A DNA stretch of 64,000 bases, from assembly GCF_015234275.1 (NCBI RefSeq), contig NZ_JADGII010000004.1, one strand, 5' to 3'. The stretch's first letter is position 1; the number at the start of each line of letters is the position of its first letter. Below the pieces are notes generated by a model. That model was not told where the DNA came from and searched no databases. It saw only the letters and a list, made by a program, of their open reading frames with translations. Of the stretch, positions 44,511 to 53,226 are shown piece after piece. Origin of the DNA: Prosthecochloris ethylica (lineage in GTDB: Bacteria; Bacteroidota; Chlorobiia; Chlorobiales; Chlorobiaceae). Both the position numbers and the translations under genes were made by a program.

Positions 44511-44526
44511 GCATTTTTGCTATATT
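44511..44526 (+). promoter_or_regulatory. Extended -10 promoter-like motif upstream of bchF
   Basis: GCATTTTTGCTATATT, with TG-n-TATATT, stands 58 bases before the bchF ATG. It is identical over 16 bases to the motif before aroK. Confidence 0.5.
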
Positions 44527-44583
44527 CATGAACTTTTCTTCATGACGCCATAGCCGCGTCCAACCCGAGTTTGTGACACGATC

Positions 44584-45057
44584 ATGCCCCGTTATACACC
44601 CGAACAGCTTGCCAAACGCAATGCTTCCGTCTGGACAACAGTCCAGGCCATCCTCGCGCCTATCCAGTTCCTGGTCTTTCTCGCAGGCCTGACCATCACC
44701 TGGCTCTATAAAGCCGGGATCTGGATCGACGACTTCTCATGGGTCACCATTTTTGTCATTCTCAAAACTTTTATCCTGATTCTGATATTTGTTACTGGTG
44801 CCTTCTTCGAAAAAGAGGTCTTCGACGAGTATGTCTTCGCTCCTGAATTTTTCTGGGAGGATGTCGGCAGTGCTGTCGCCATGGTAGTTCACATCACCTA
44901 CTTTGTCCTGTTTTTCATCGGGCTCGATGAAAACACCCTGATCTGGACAGCGTTCCTGGCCTATCTGAGCTACCTGGTCAATGCCACCCAGTTTGTGATC
45001 CGGCTGATCCTGGAAAAACGCCACGAGAAAAGAACCAGCCGTCAGCAAACCGCCTGA
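44584..45057 (+). CDS. bchF: Bacteriochlorophyllide C-3 vinyl hydratase BchF
   Basis: The 157-residue membrane protein matches the BchF family by its N-terminus (RYTPEQLAKRNASVWTTVQAILAPIQFLVFLAGLTITW), four hydrophobic segments and the EKEVFDEYVFAPEFFWEDVGS motif. It hydrates the C-3 vinyl group of a chlorophyllide during bacteriochlorophyll synthesis. bchC and bchX follow in the same direction. Confidence 0.85.
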   Translation: MPRYTPEQLAKRNASVWTTVQAILAPIQFLVFLAGLTITWLYKAGIWIDDFSWVTIFVILKTFILILIFVTGAFFEKEVFDEYVFAPEFFWEDVGSAVAMVVHITYFVLFFIGLDENTLIWTAFLAYLSYLVNATQFVIRLILEKRHEKRTSRQQTA

Positions 45058-45184
45058 ACAAGATCTGGATGGAACGGCAATACCGAAGGGCCGTACAGCA
45101 GAACAGATTGTTTTTTAAAACCTTGCCATCATGGAGCAGGAATTGAAACGCTCTGTTCAGGCAAGAATATCACATGCAGAGACG

Positions 45185-46150
45185 ATGAAATCACAAGCCA
45201 TTGTTTTCACCGGAATCAGACAGATAGAAGTACGCGAGGTCACCCTCAAGCCGATGGGACCGACAGATGTACTGGTTGACACCTGCTGGTCTTCCATCAG
45301 TACAGGAACAGAAAAAATGGCCTTCAACGGGCTGATCCCCTCACCGCCGTTCATCTATCCCTTCATTCCCGGGTATGAAACCGTCGGAAAAATCACGGAT
45401 GTCGGCGATCACGTCAACAAGAGCCTGGTCGGCAAATATGCCTACATTGCCGGCTCGTTCGGCTACACTGATGTCAACGCCGCATTCGGCGGAGCGTCGA
45501 GCGCAGTCGTGTGCCCGGTTGAAAGCATTACCGTACTTGACGGCATTGACGATCCGAAATGCGGCATTGCACTCCCCCTGGGAGCGACCGCGCTGCACTT
45601 CATGGACCTGGCGGACGTCAAGGGCAAAAAAGTTCTCGTTCTCGGCCAGGGAGCCGTGGGAATACTGGCCGTGCAGCTGGCCAGGCATATGGGAGCCACC
45701 CTGGTGGCGGCAACCGAGCCGTACGAAAAACGGCTCGGCTACTCGGAAGCGGACCTCAGGGTAAACCCTCAGAACCAGGATGTATCGGCGGCTCTTGCCG
45801 GGCATGAATTCGATATCATGATCGACAGCACCGGCGTCATGAACGCCATCGAAACCGGCCTGCGGTTTCTGAAATTCCATGGAAAAGTCATTTTCGGGGG
45901 CTATTACCAGCGCATGAACATCGACTACTCGCAGGCATTCGAAAAAGAACTCTCTTTTATCGCCGCCAAGCAGTGGGCGAAAGGGGACCTGGTCCGCGTC
46001 AGGGAACTCATCCGCCAGGGCAGTCTTCACGCCGACAGGATTTTCACCCACAGTCATGCCGTCGACAACAATCTCGAGGAGGCCTACCAGCAGGCATTCA
46101 GCGATCCCGACTGTCTGAAAATGATCCTTAACTGGAAAGAGAACGAATGA
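45185..46150 (+). CDS. bchC: 3-hydroxyethyl bacteriochlorophyllide dehydrogenase BchC
   Basis: The 321-residue medium-chain dehydrogenase oxidises the C-3 hydroxyethyl group to acetyl in BChl a synthesis. It has a GroES-like N-terminus (ISTGTEKMAFNG, PGYETVGKI), the AGSFGYTDVNAAFGGAS loop typical of BchC and a Rossmann VLGQGAVGILAVQLA. ATG 45185 (MKSQAIVFTG) is preferred; ATG 45131 adds 18 residues. Its stop overlaps the bchX ATG. Confidence 0.88.
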   Translation: MKSQAIVFTGIRQIEVREVTLKPMGPTDVLVDTCWSSISTGTEKMAFNGLIPSPPFIYPFIPGYETVGKITDVGDHVNKSLVGKYAYIAGSFGYTDVNAAFGGASSAVVCPVESITVLDGIDDPKCGIALPLGATALHFMDLADVKGKKVLVLGQGAVGILAVQLARHMGATLVAATEPYEKRLGYSEADLRVNPQNQDVSAALAGHEFDIMIDSTGVMNAIETGLRFLKFHGKVIFGGYYQRMNIDYSQAFEKELSFIAAKQWAKGDLVRVRELIRQGSLHADRIFTHSHAVDNNLEEAYQQAFSDPDCLKMILNWKENE

Positions 46151-47247
46151 AACCAAGAACGATTGCGATCTACGGCAAAGGCGGCATCGGAAAAAGCTTC
46201 ACGACAACAAATCTCAGCGCCACGTTCGCCATGATGGGCAAACGGGTGCTGCAGCTCGGCTGTGATCCCAAGCATGACTCCACGACATCACTGTTCGGCG
46301 GTATGTCACTGCCAACGGTCACCGATGTGTTCGCTGAAAAAAATGCCCGGAACCTCGATGTCGGGATTGCAGACATCGTCTTCAGAAGAGATATTCCCGG
46401 CATCGAACAACCGGTCTACGGCATCGAACTCGGAGGTCCGCAGGTCGGACGGGGATGCGGGGGAAGAGGCATTATCTCCGGGTTCGACGTGCTCGAAAAA
46501 CTCGGCATTTTCGACTGGAATATCGATATCATTCTCATGGACTTTCTCGGCGACGTCGTCTGTGGAGGATTTGCCACCCCGCTCGCCCGGTCTCTCAGCG
46601 AAGAGGTCATTCTTCTGACCACCAACGACCGCCAGTCGATATTCACCGCCAACAATATCTGCCAGGCAAACAACTATTTCACCAGCGTCGGCAGCACCAC
46701 GAAACTGCTCGGTCTGATCATCAACCGCGATGACGACAGCGGTATCGCCGAGCGCTACGCACGAACCGCAGGCATCAACGTACTGATGAAGCTCCCCTAC
46801 AGCACCGAGGCCCGCAACCGCGACGACAGCTTCGATTTTGCAATCAGGCTTCCGGAAATAGGCGACAGGTTCCACCGGCTGGCCACGGACATTCTCGAAC
46901 GAAGAATAGAGCCATGCAATGCAGCCGGCCTCGACTTTGGCGAATTCGTGCGGCTGTTCGGTGACGTCAGCAATGAACAGCCAACACCGGCGACCCCCGA
47001 CGAACTGCTCAAACCATCGGACAACAGCCGGCAGCAGGTCAGCACTGGCGTCGGCAACGGGACCGACCGCCTGCTGAGCTGCGTCGGGAAGCTGCCGGAA
47101 GAAGAGCAGGCAATCTACCGCCTGGTGGAACTCGAAAAGAAAACAGCCGCAGAAGCTGCGGCTGAACGTCATATACCAGAAAGCGATGTCCTGAAACTGC
47201 TGGAAGACGCACGGGCCAGCCTCAAGAAACTGTTCTTCGCCAGCTGA
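46147..47247 (+). CDS. bchX: Chlorophyllide a reductase iron protein BchX with a sigma-4-like C-terminal tail
   Basis: The 366-residue nitrogenase-Fe-protein homologue has the P-loop YGKGGIGKS (9-17) and the two cluster cysteines in QVGRGCGGRG and DVVCGGFATP. It supplies electrons to BchYZ for reduction of the chlorin C7-C8 bond. After the usual end (about residue 300) comes a polar linker and a 51-residue tail (316-366). The tail reads LPEEEQAIYRLVELEKKTAA..., then ESDVLKLLEDARASLKKLF. It aligns by eye with sigma-70 region 4 of ECF sigma factors. ATG 46147 overlaps the bchC stop. Confidence 0.9.
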   Translation: MKPRTIAIYGKGGIGKSFTTTNLSATFAMMGKRVLQLGCDPKHDSTTSLFGGMSLPTVTDVFAEKNARNLDVGIADIVFRRDIPGIEQPVYGIELGGPQVGRGCGGRGIISGFDVLEKLGIFDWNIDIILMDFLGDVVCGGFATPLARSLSEEVILLTTNDRQSIFTANNICQANNYFTSVGSTTKLLGLIINRDDDSGIAERYARTAGINVLMKLPYSTEARNRDDSFDFAIRLPEIGDRFHRLATDILERRIEPCNAAGLDFGEFVRLFGDVSNEQPTPATPDELLKPSDNSRQQVSTGVGNGTDRLLSCVGKLPEEEQAIYRLVELEKKTAAEAAAERHIPESDVLKLLEDARASLKKLFFAS

Positions 47248-47270
47248 TCCCGCACATCACGAGAAGAGTA

Positions 47271-49097
47271 TCAGGCCCTGGCGCGCTTGGCGGCTTTCGC
47301 CCGCTGGTTCGAATCCAGAATACGCTTGCGAACCCTGATACTCTCAGGGGTCACCTCGACCAGTTCATCGTCATTGATGAATTCCAGGGCCTGTTCCAGC
47401 GTCAGGACTTTCGGCGGAGTCAGCCTCACTGCGTCATCCGCTCCTGACGAGCGCATATTGGTAAGCTTCTTCGTCTTGCACACATTCAGCGTGATATCGA
47501 ACTCCCGGTTCGACTCTCCGACGACCATTCCCTCATAGACCTTGACACCGGGGCCGATAAAGAAAACTCCTCGGTCTTCGAGGTTTGCCAGGGCATACGG
47601 CACGGACTGCCCATTCTCACCGGAAACCAGTGCTCCGGTTTCACGTGCCGGCAGCTTGCCGCGGAACGGCTGGTAATCGTGGAAAACATGCGACAGGATC
47701 CCTTCCCCTTTCGTATCGGTGGTAAACTCCTGGCTGTAACCGATCAGTCCGCGCGTAGGGATCTCGAACTCGAGCCGCACCATTCCGCCCTTGAGCGTTT
47801 CCATATGCTTCATTTCCGCTTTTCTGCGCCCCATTTTCTCGATCACCACCCCGTTGTACTCTTCCGGTACATCGATGGTCACGTACTCCACCGGTTCGAG
47901 CAGCGTCCCGTCTTCCGCTTCACGTGTAATGACCTGAGGTCGTGAAATCGTCAGTTCGAACCCTTCACGTCGCATGCTCTCGATCAGGACGGAAAGGTGC
48001 AGTTCTCCACGTCCTGAAACCCGGAACGTATCGGCACTCTCCGTTTCCTCCACGTCGAGTGCAACATTTGTCATCACTTCCTTGAAGAGACGGTCACGGA
48101 TCTTGCGGCTGGTCACCTCCTTGCCCTCCTGGCCGGCGAACGGCGAGTCGTTGACCGAAAAAAGCATCGACAGCGTCGGCTTGCTGATCTCGAAGGACTC
48201 GACAGGCTCAGGTTTATCGGCTGCGGCAAGAGTCTGGCCGACATTGACCCCCTCGACACCCGACACAGCGACGATATCACCCGCCGCAGCCTCCGCAACC
48301 TCGATACGCCGGGTCTGGTCGAACGTAAAGATCTTGGCGGCCGTTCCTTTGGCCTCAACCCCCTCTTCGGTAACAGCGACCAGCTGATCGCCGGATTTCA
48401 CCTTACCGCGCTGCACGCGACCGACCGCGATCTTGCCGAGATACTCGCTGTAGTCGAGAGTCGTCACCAGCATCTGGAAACCATCGGCGTCACTGCTTTC
48501 CGGAGCAGGCATCTCCTTGATGATCATGTCGAGCAGAAGGCTCATATCATGATCCGCGTCGTCCATGCTCATTTTAGCGATACCATTCTTCGCCGACGTG
48601 AAGAGGTAGGGAAAATCAAGCTGGTCCTCATCAGCCCCGAGTGCAATGAAAAGGTCCAGCACCTGGTCGTGGACCCGTTCAGGATCAGCCTGCGGACGGT
48701 CAATTTTATTGATCACCACAACCGGCTTGAGGTTCAGTTCCAGCGCCTTGCGCAGTACAAACTTGGTCTGCGGCATCGGTCCCTCGAACGCATCGACCAG
48801 GAGCAGCACCCCGTCGACCATCTTCAGGATACGCTCTACCTCTCCACCGAAATCGGCATGACCGGGCGTATCGACGATATTGATTTTATGACCCTTGTAA
48901 AATGCAGCGGCATTCTTTGAAAAGATCGTAATGCCACGCTCACGCTCCTGCGGATTGGAGTCAAGCACACGGGCCTCGACCTGCTGGTTGTCCCTGAACA
49001 CACCGGTATGATTGAAAATAGCATCGACAAGCGTTGTCTTACCGTGATCAACGTGGGCAATAATGGCTATGTTGCGAATATTCTGGTTCGTACTCAT
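47271..49097 (-). CDS. typA: Ribosome-associated GTPase TypA/BipA
   Basis: The 608-residue translational GTPase has G1 AHVDHGKTT, G3 DTPGHADFGGEVER and G4 NKIDRPQA. Domains II, III and V follow, with the BipA-specific C-terminal domain (RSSGADDAVRLTPP). It helps 50S assembly and stress adaptation. It faces bchX tail to tail with 23 bases between and is divergent from the ccsA-like gene. Confidence 0.96.
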   Translation of the reverse strand: MSTNQNIRNIAIIAHVDHGKTTLVDAIFNHTGVFRDNQQVEARVLDSNPQERERGITIFSKNAAAFYKGHKINIVDTPGHADFGGEVERILKMVDGVLLLVDAFEGPMPQTKFVLRKALELNLKPVVVINKIDRPQADPERVHDQVLDLFIALGADEDQLDFPYLFTSAKNGIAKMSMDDADHDMSLLLDMIIKEMPAPESSDADGFQMLVTTLDYSEYLGKIAVGRVQRGKVKSGDQLVAVTEEGVEAKGTAAKIFTFDQTRRIEVAEAAAGDIVAVSGVEGVNVGQTLAAADKPEPVESFEISKPTLSMLFSVNDSPFAGQEGKEVTSRKIRDRLFKEVMTNVALDVEETESADTFRVSGRGELHLSVLIESMRREGFELTISRPQVITREAEDGTLLEPVEYVTIDVPEEYNGVVIEKMGRRKAEMKHMETLKGGMVRLEFEIPTRGLIGYSQEFTTDTKGEGILSHVFHDYQPFRGKLPARETGALVSGENGQSVPYALANLEDRGVFFIGPGVKVYEGMVVGESNREFDITLNVCKTKKLTNMRSSGADDAVRLTPPKVLTLEQALEFINDDELVEVTPESIRVRKRILDSNQRAKAAKRARA

Positions 49098-49185
49098 CTT
49101 TTTTTCTTCGAATAATTATATTTCATTACGGAATGGCCGAATATACACTTTTTTTGTTTCCCGTAACCGAATTTTCGGCGGGATG

Positions 49186-49212
49186 CCCCTGCCCCCTGGT
49201 CACAGGCAGGGG
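49186..49212 (+). other. Hairpin in the leader of the ccsA-like gene
   Basis: CCCCTGCC (49186-49193) and GGCAGGGG (49205-49212) form an 8-bp perfect stem with an 11-base loop. It lies 53 bases before the start, in the divergent spacer with typA. It may be a leader structure of the hem transcript. Confidence 0.35.
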
Positions 49213-49265
49213 AACTACGTGAGACCCCATTACCCATTATCGAAACCAGTCTACCTGACACCACC

Positions 49266-50099
49266 ATGCTCTTACTCATTACCTTCGCGGTTTCGCTGCT
49301 CTACATCATCACCACCGCTCTGTACGGAGCTGACTTCTTCCGCAGGAACGAGATCGCCAGTACATACAAGCAGCCGGCCCTGATTGTCACCATTGTCGCC
49401 CATGCGACGTTTATCGGCATGCTCACGGCACCATCCGGCTACCAGCTGGGGTACTCGAGCTACACCATCATGAGCATGGTGGCGCTGACGCTTGCCGTCA
49501 TCTACATGTTTATCGAGTTCAGCACCAAAACCGACAAAACCGGCTTTTTCGTGCTCTCGTTTTCAACCGGAGCGGAAATCCTTTCGTCGCTCCTCTTCTC
49601 CCTCGCTCCCGACCAGGGCGAATCGTTCAGTGGTCTCGGCATCGGCATTCACCTGTTCTCGGCCACGTTCAGCTTCAGCTCCATAGCGATCGCCGGACTG
49701 TACAGTATTCTCTACCTGCTTCTCTTCAGTGAGATCAAAAACAACCGCTTCGGCATGCTGTTCGAGAACCTGCCGAACCTCGAAGTGCTCGAACAGCTCA
49801 TCAAGCACGCCGTAGCATTCGGTTTCCTGTTCCTGACACTCACGATCCTGGCCGGCGTGATCGGGTCGGCACACAGTGGCGAACAGATCAACCTGCTCGA
49901 TCCGAAACTGATCGCTCTGGTCATCATCTGGCTGCTCTACGGTGCCAGCCTGTTCATCAAGAAACTCTTCGGCTGGGACACCAAGCACATGGCGTATCTG
50001 CTGATCGGTCTGTTCGTATTTATCACATTGCTGATACTCCTGATGAGCCTGTTTTCACCGACATTCCACAACATAAGCTTTTCAGGGTCCGTAATTTGA
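49266..50099 (+). CDS. CcsA/HemX-like cytochrome c assembly membrane protein
   Basis: The 277-residue protein has about eight hydrophobic helices and matches the CcsA/CcmC/HemX type by its YTIMSMVALTLAVIYM and GIGIHLFSATFSFSSIAIAGLYSILYL segments. Histidines in helices may bind haem. It sits directly upstream of hemA, as HemX does in several phyla, where it affects glutamyl-tRNA reductase level. The hemA promoter -35 overlaps its stop. Confidence 0.8.
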   Translation: MLLLITFAVSLLYIITTALYGADFFRRNEIASTYKQPALIVTIVAHATFIGMLTAPSGYQLGYSSYTIMSMVALTLAVIYMFIEFSTKTDKTGFFVLSFSTGAEILSSLLFSLAPDQGESFSGLGIGIHLFSATFSFSSIAIAGLYSILYLLLFSEIKNNRFGMLFENLPNLEVLEQLIKHAVAFGFLFLTLTILAGVIGSAHSGEQINLLDPKLIALVIIWLLYGASLFIKKLFGWDTKHMAYLLIGLFVFITLLILLMSLFSPTFHNISFSGSVI

Positions 50100-50124
50100 C
50101 AATGTTAGGGCTTTAGGGTATATT
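50096..50124 (+). promoter_or_regulatory. Consensus-like promoter for hemA-hemC-hemD
   Basis: TTGACA (50096-50101) and TATATT (50119-50124) with an ideal 17-base spacer. Predicted start is near 50131, giving an 80-base leader with a small CCGTT/AACGG hairpin. Confidence 0.7.
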
Positions 50125-50210
50125 CGTAACTATTGTTTTGTTGCCAATACGGGCGGACAAGCGTGTTTTACCGTTAGCTGAAAACGGCAAGCCATTAAAA
50201 CAACCACATT

Positions 50211-51497
50211 ATGAACATTATTTCAGTCGGTGTAAACCACAAAACTGCACCCATTGAAATCCGCGAAAGAATCTCTCTTTCGGAAGTTCAGGCCAAGGAA
50301 TTCCTCTCCGACATCATTTCGAGCGGCATCGCACAGGAAGCGATGGTCCTGTCAACCTGCAACAGGACCGAGCTGTATGTCGTCCCCGGCATGCCGGAAG
50401 TTACGGGTCACTACCTCAAGGAGTACCTGATATCCTACAAGGACGCAGAAAAGGATGTCAGACCGGAACACTTTTACAACAGATTCTACTGCAACACGGC
50501 CCGTCACCTTTTCGAAGTCTCCAGCGCAATCGACTCCCTGGTGCTCGGTGAAGGCCAGATTCTCGGACAGGTCAAAGACGCCTACCGCATAGCCGTCGAG
50601 GTTCAGTCCGCAGGAATTCTGCTGACAAGGCTGTGCCATACCGCATTCAGCGTCGCCAAGAAAGTCAAGACACGCACCCGCATCATGGAAGGTGCGGTTT
50701 CGGTGAGCTACGCGGCCGTGGAACTCGCCCAGAAGATTTTCTCGAACCTCTCGATGAAAAAGATCCTTCTGGTCGGTGCCGGTGAAACCGGGGAACTCGC
50801 GGCCAAGCACATGTTCCAGAAAAACGCCCGCAACATTGTCATCACCAACAGAACGCAGTCAAAAGCAGAAGCGCTTGCCGAAGAACTCGGCACCAACCAG
50901 GTGCTTCCGTTCGAATCGTTCCGCGATCACCTGCACGATTTCGATATCATCATTACCGCCGTCAGCACCAAGGACTATGTGCTGAAGCACCCCGAAATGC
51001 AGCAGAGCATGCAGAAGCGACGTCTGAAACCGGTCATCATTCTCGACCTCGGTCTGCCGAGAAATGTCGATCCGGAGATTTCAGGCCTGCAGAACATGTT
51101 CCTGAAAGATATCGACGACCTCAAGCACATCATTGACAAAAACCTCGAGATGAGGCGTTCCGAGCTGCCAAAGGTCCAGTCAATCATCGACGAGGAGCTT
51201 GTCGGCTTCGGCCAGTGGATCAACACTCTCAAAGTACGACCGACCATTGTCGACCTGCAGTCCAAGTTTCTTGAAATCAAGGAGAAAGAGCTTGAACGCT
51301 ACCGTCACAAGGTCAGCGAAGAAGAGCTCCAGCGAATGGAACGGCTCAGTGACAGGATTCTCAAGAAAATCCTGCATCACCCGATCAAGATGCTCAAATC
51401 ACCGGTTGATACCGCTGACACCATTCCGAGCAGGGTCAATCTCGTACGCAATATATTCGACCTCGAAGAACAAAATCAGCTAAACAATAATCAGTAA
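50211..51497 (+). CDS. hemA: Glutamyl-tRNA reductase
   Basis: The 428-residue enzyme reduces glutamyl-tRNA to glutamate-1-semialdehyde, the first C5-pathway step. The catalytic cysteine is in VLSTCNRTELYV (about residue 50). GVNHKTAPIEIRE, LVLGEGQILGQVKDAY and the NADPH motif VGAGETGELAAKHM are present. The C-terminal dimerisation helix is intact. hemC follows 20 bases later. Confidence 0.97.
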   Translation: MNIISVGVNHKTAPIEIRERISLSEVQAKEFLSDIISSGIAQEAMVLSTCNRTELYVVPGMPEVTGHYLKEYLISYKDAEKDVRPEHFYNRFYCNTARHLFEVSSAIDSLVLGEGQILGQVKDAYRIAVEVQSAGILLTRLCHTAFSVAKKVKTRTRIMEGAVSVSYAAVELAQKIFSNLSMKKILLVGAGETGELAAKHMFQKNARNIVITNRTQSKAEALAEELGTNQVLPFESFRDHLHDFDIIITAVSTKDYVLKHPEMQQSMQKRRLKPVIILDLGLPRNVDPEISGLQNMFLKDIDDLKHIIDKNLEMRRSELPKVQSIIDEELVGFGQWINTLKVRPTIVDLQSKFLEIKEKELERYRHKVSEEELQRMERLSDRILKKILHHPIKMLKSPVDTADTIPSRVNLVRNIFDLEEQNQLNNNQ

Positions 51498-51517
51498 CCG
51501 TCTAATCAGTAACCGCA

Positions 51518-52459
51518 TTGAAACAACAGTTAATTATCGGTACCCGTTCCAGCCCTCTTGCCCTCTGGCAGGCTGAATTCACCAAAGCTGAACTTTCCAG
51601 ACAATTTCCTGATCTTGACATCCAGCTGAAGCTCGTGAAAACCACCGGTGATGTGCTTCTCGACTCACCGCTCTCCAAAATCGGAGACATGGGTCTGTTT
51701 ACGAAAGACATCGAAAAGCACCTTCTTGCCGGAGAAATCGACCTTGCGGTCCACAGCCTGAAGGATGTCCCTACAGAAACACCTGAAGGACTGATGCTTT
51801 CTGCGTTTACTGAACGGGAAGACACCCGTGATGTCGTTATTTCGAAAAACGGCGACACGATCAAGCAGCTGAAGCCAAACGCGAAAATTGCAACAAGCAG
51901 TCTGCGCAGGACGTCACAGCTACTGAGCATGCGTCCCGATTTCGAACTCGGGGATATCAGGGGAAACCTCAATACCCGGTTCCAGAAGTTCGACGAGAGT
52001 GATTTCGACGCGATGCTTCTGGCATATGCAGGTGTGCACCGCCTGAATTTCGGTGACCGCATTTCCGAAATTCTGCCATACGAACTCATGCTGCCGGCTG
52101 TCGGCCAGGGCGCGCTTGGCATCGAAACCCGTATCGACGACAACGAGACACGTGAGATCGTCAAGGTGATGAACAACCAGAACAGCGAATTCTGCACCAA
52201 GGCAGAGCGCGCTTTGCTGCGTCATCTTCAGGGCGGGTGCCAGATCCCGATCGGCGCCTATGCGACCTATACCAACGGTACGCTCCACCTGTCTGCCTTT
52301 GTCGGCTCCGTTGACGGGAAGCGTACGCTGCGTGACGAAGTCACGCGTGACAGCGTCACTGAAGCCTCACAGGCCGAGCAGGCAGGTATCGACCTCGCAG
52401 AAGCTCTTCTCGCCCGGGGAGCGAATGAAATTCTCGCAGAAATCAGAAAAACCTGCTGA
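51518..52459 (+). CDS. hemC: Hydroxymethylbilane synthase
   Basis: The 313-residue enzyme polymerises four porphobilinogens. It shows IGTRSSPLALWQAE, VHSLKDVPTE, TSSLRRTSQL, LPAVGQGALGIE and the cofactor cysteine in LQGGCQIPIGA. The start is TTG 51518. The stop overlaps hemD by one base. Confidence 0.97.
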   Translation: MKQQLIIGTRSSPLALWQAEFTKAELSRQFPDLDIQLKLVKTTGDVLLDSPLSKIGDMGLFTKDIEKHLLAGEIDLAVHSLKDVPTETPEGLMLSAFTEREDTRDVVISKNGDTIKQLKPNAKIATSSLRRTSQLLSMRPDFELGDIRGNLNTRFQKFDESDFDAMLLAYAGVHRLNFGDRISEILPYELMLPAVGQGALGIETRIDDNETREIVKVMNNQNSEFCTKAERALLRHLQGGCQIPIGAYATYTNGTLHLSAFVGSVDGKRTLRDEVTRDSVTEASQAEQAGIDLAEALLARGANEILAEIRKTC

Positions 52460-53211
52460 TGAAAAGCGTTCTTGTCACCCGGCCCAAACACCAGGCAGGA
52501 TCGTTCGTCAGTGAACTCGGCAAATACGACCTGAACTCTGTGGTCTTTCCGACCATAGAGATCAGGCCGGCGCCGCCATGGGAAATCCCCGACATCTCTT
52601 CGTTTGCCGGGGCATTTTTCACCAGTCCCAACAGTGTCCGCTATTTCCTGCAGCGGCTGCAGGAAGAAGCACCCGAAGAGCTGGCGAAACTGAAAACGAT
52701 CAACGTTTACGCTGTCGGTAAAACAACCGCGCGAGACCTGGGCACCTATGGCATTTCGACCGAACCTCTACCGAAGGTGGCCGATGCCGTCAATCTCATG
52801 CAGACGATCGAACCGGCCGATATCGACGGCAAATCGTTTCTGTTCCTCAAAGGCAATCTATCGCTTGGAGTGATCCCGAAAGTGATCGCCGAGCGCGGCG
52901 GGCGGTGCCATGCCATCACCGTCTACGAAAACCATCCGCCAGACCTCGAAAGAGCCAGGGAAATCAAGGCCATGATCGACAGGGGAGGTATTTCCTGCCT
53001 GTCATTCACCAGTCCGTCAACCGCGGAAAACTTCTTCAAGGCCATGGGCACCACCGAGCTTCCATCAGGTGTCCTTGTCGCGGCCATCGGCAAAACGACT
53101 GCTCACGCGCTCGAACAACTCGGGGTTGCGACAGACATCGTTCCCGAGTACTACGATGCTCCGCATTTTGCCAAAGCCATCGCTGAAGCACTCCGGCATC
53201 AGAACAACTGA
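52459..53211 (+). CDS. hemD: Uroporphyrinogen-III synthase
   Basis: The 250-residue protein is identified by its place after hemC and by motifs VLVTRPKHQAG, AFFTSPNSVRYFL, AVGKTTARDL and the second-domain SFTSPSTAENF...AIGKTTAHALEQLG. It closes and inverts ring D. ATG 52459 overlaps the hemC stop (TGATG). Confidence 0.93.
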   Translation: MKSVLVTRPKHQAGSFVSELGKYDLNSVVFPTIEIRPAPPWEIPDISSFAGAFFTSPNSVRYFLQRLQEEAPEELAKLKTINVYAVGKTTARDLGTYGISTEPLPKVADAVNLMQTIEPADIDGKSFLFLKGNLSLGVIPKVIAERGGRCHAITVYENHPPDLERAREIKAMIDRGGISCLSFTSPSTAENFFKAMGTTELPSGVLVAAIGKTTAHALEQLGVATDIVPEYYDAPHFAKAIAEALRHQNN

Positions 53212-53226
53212 TTGCCGTGGTGCTCT

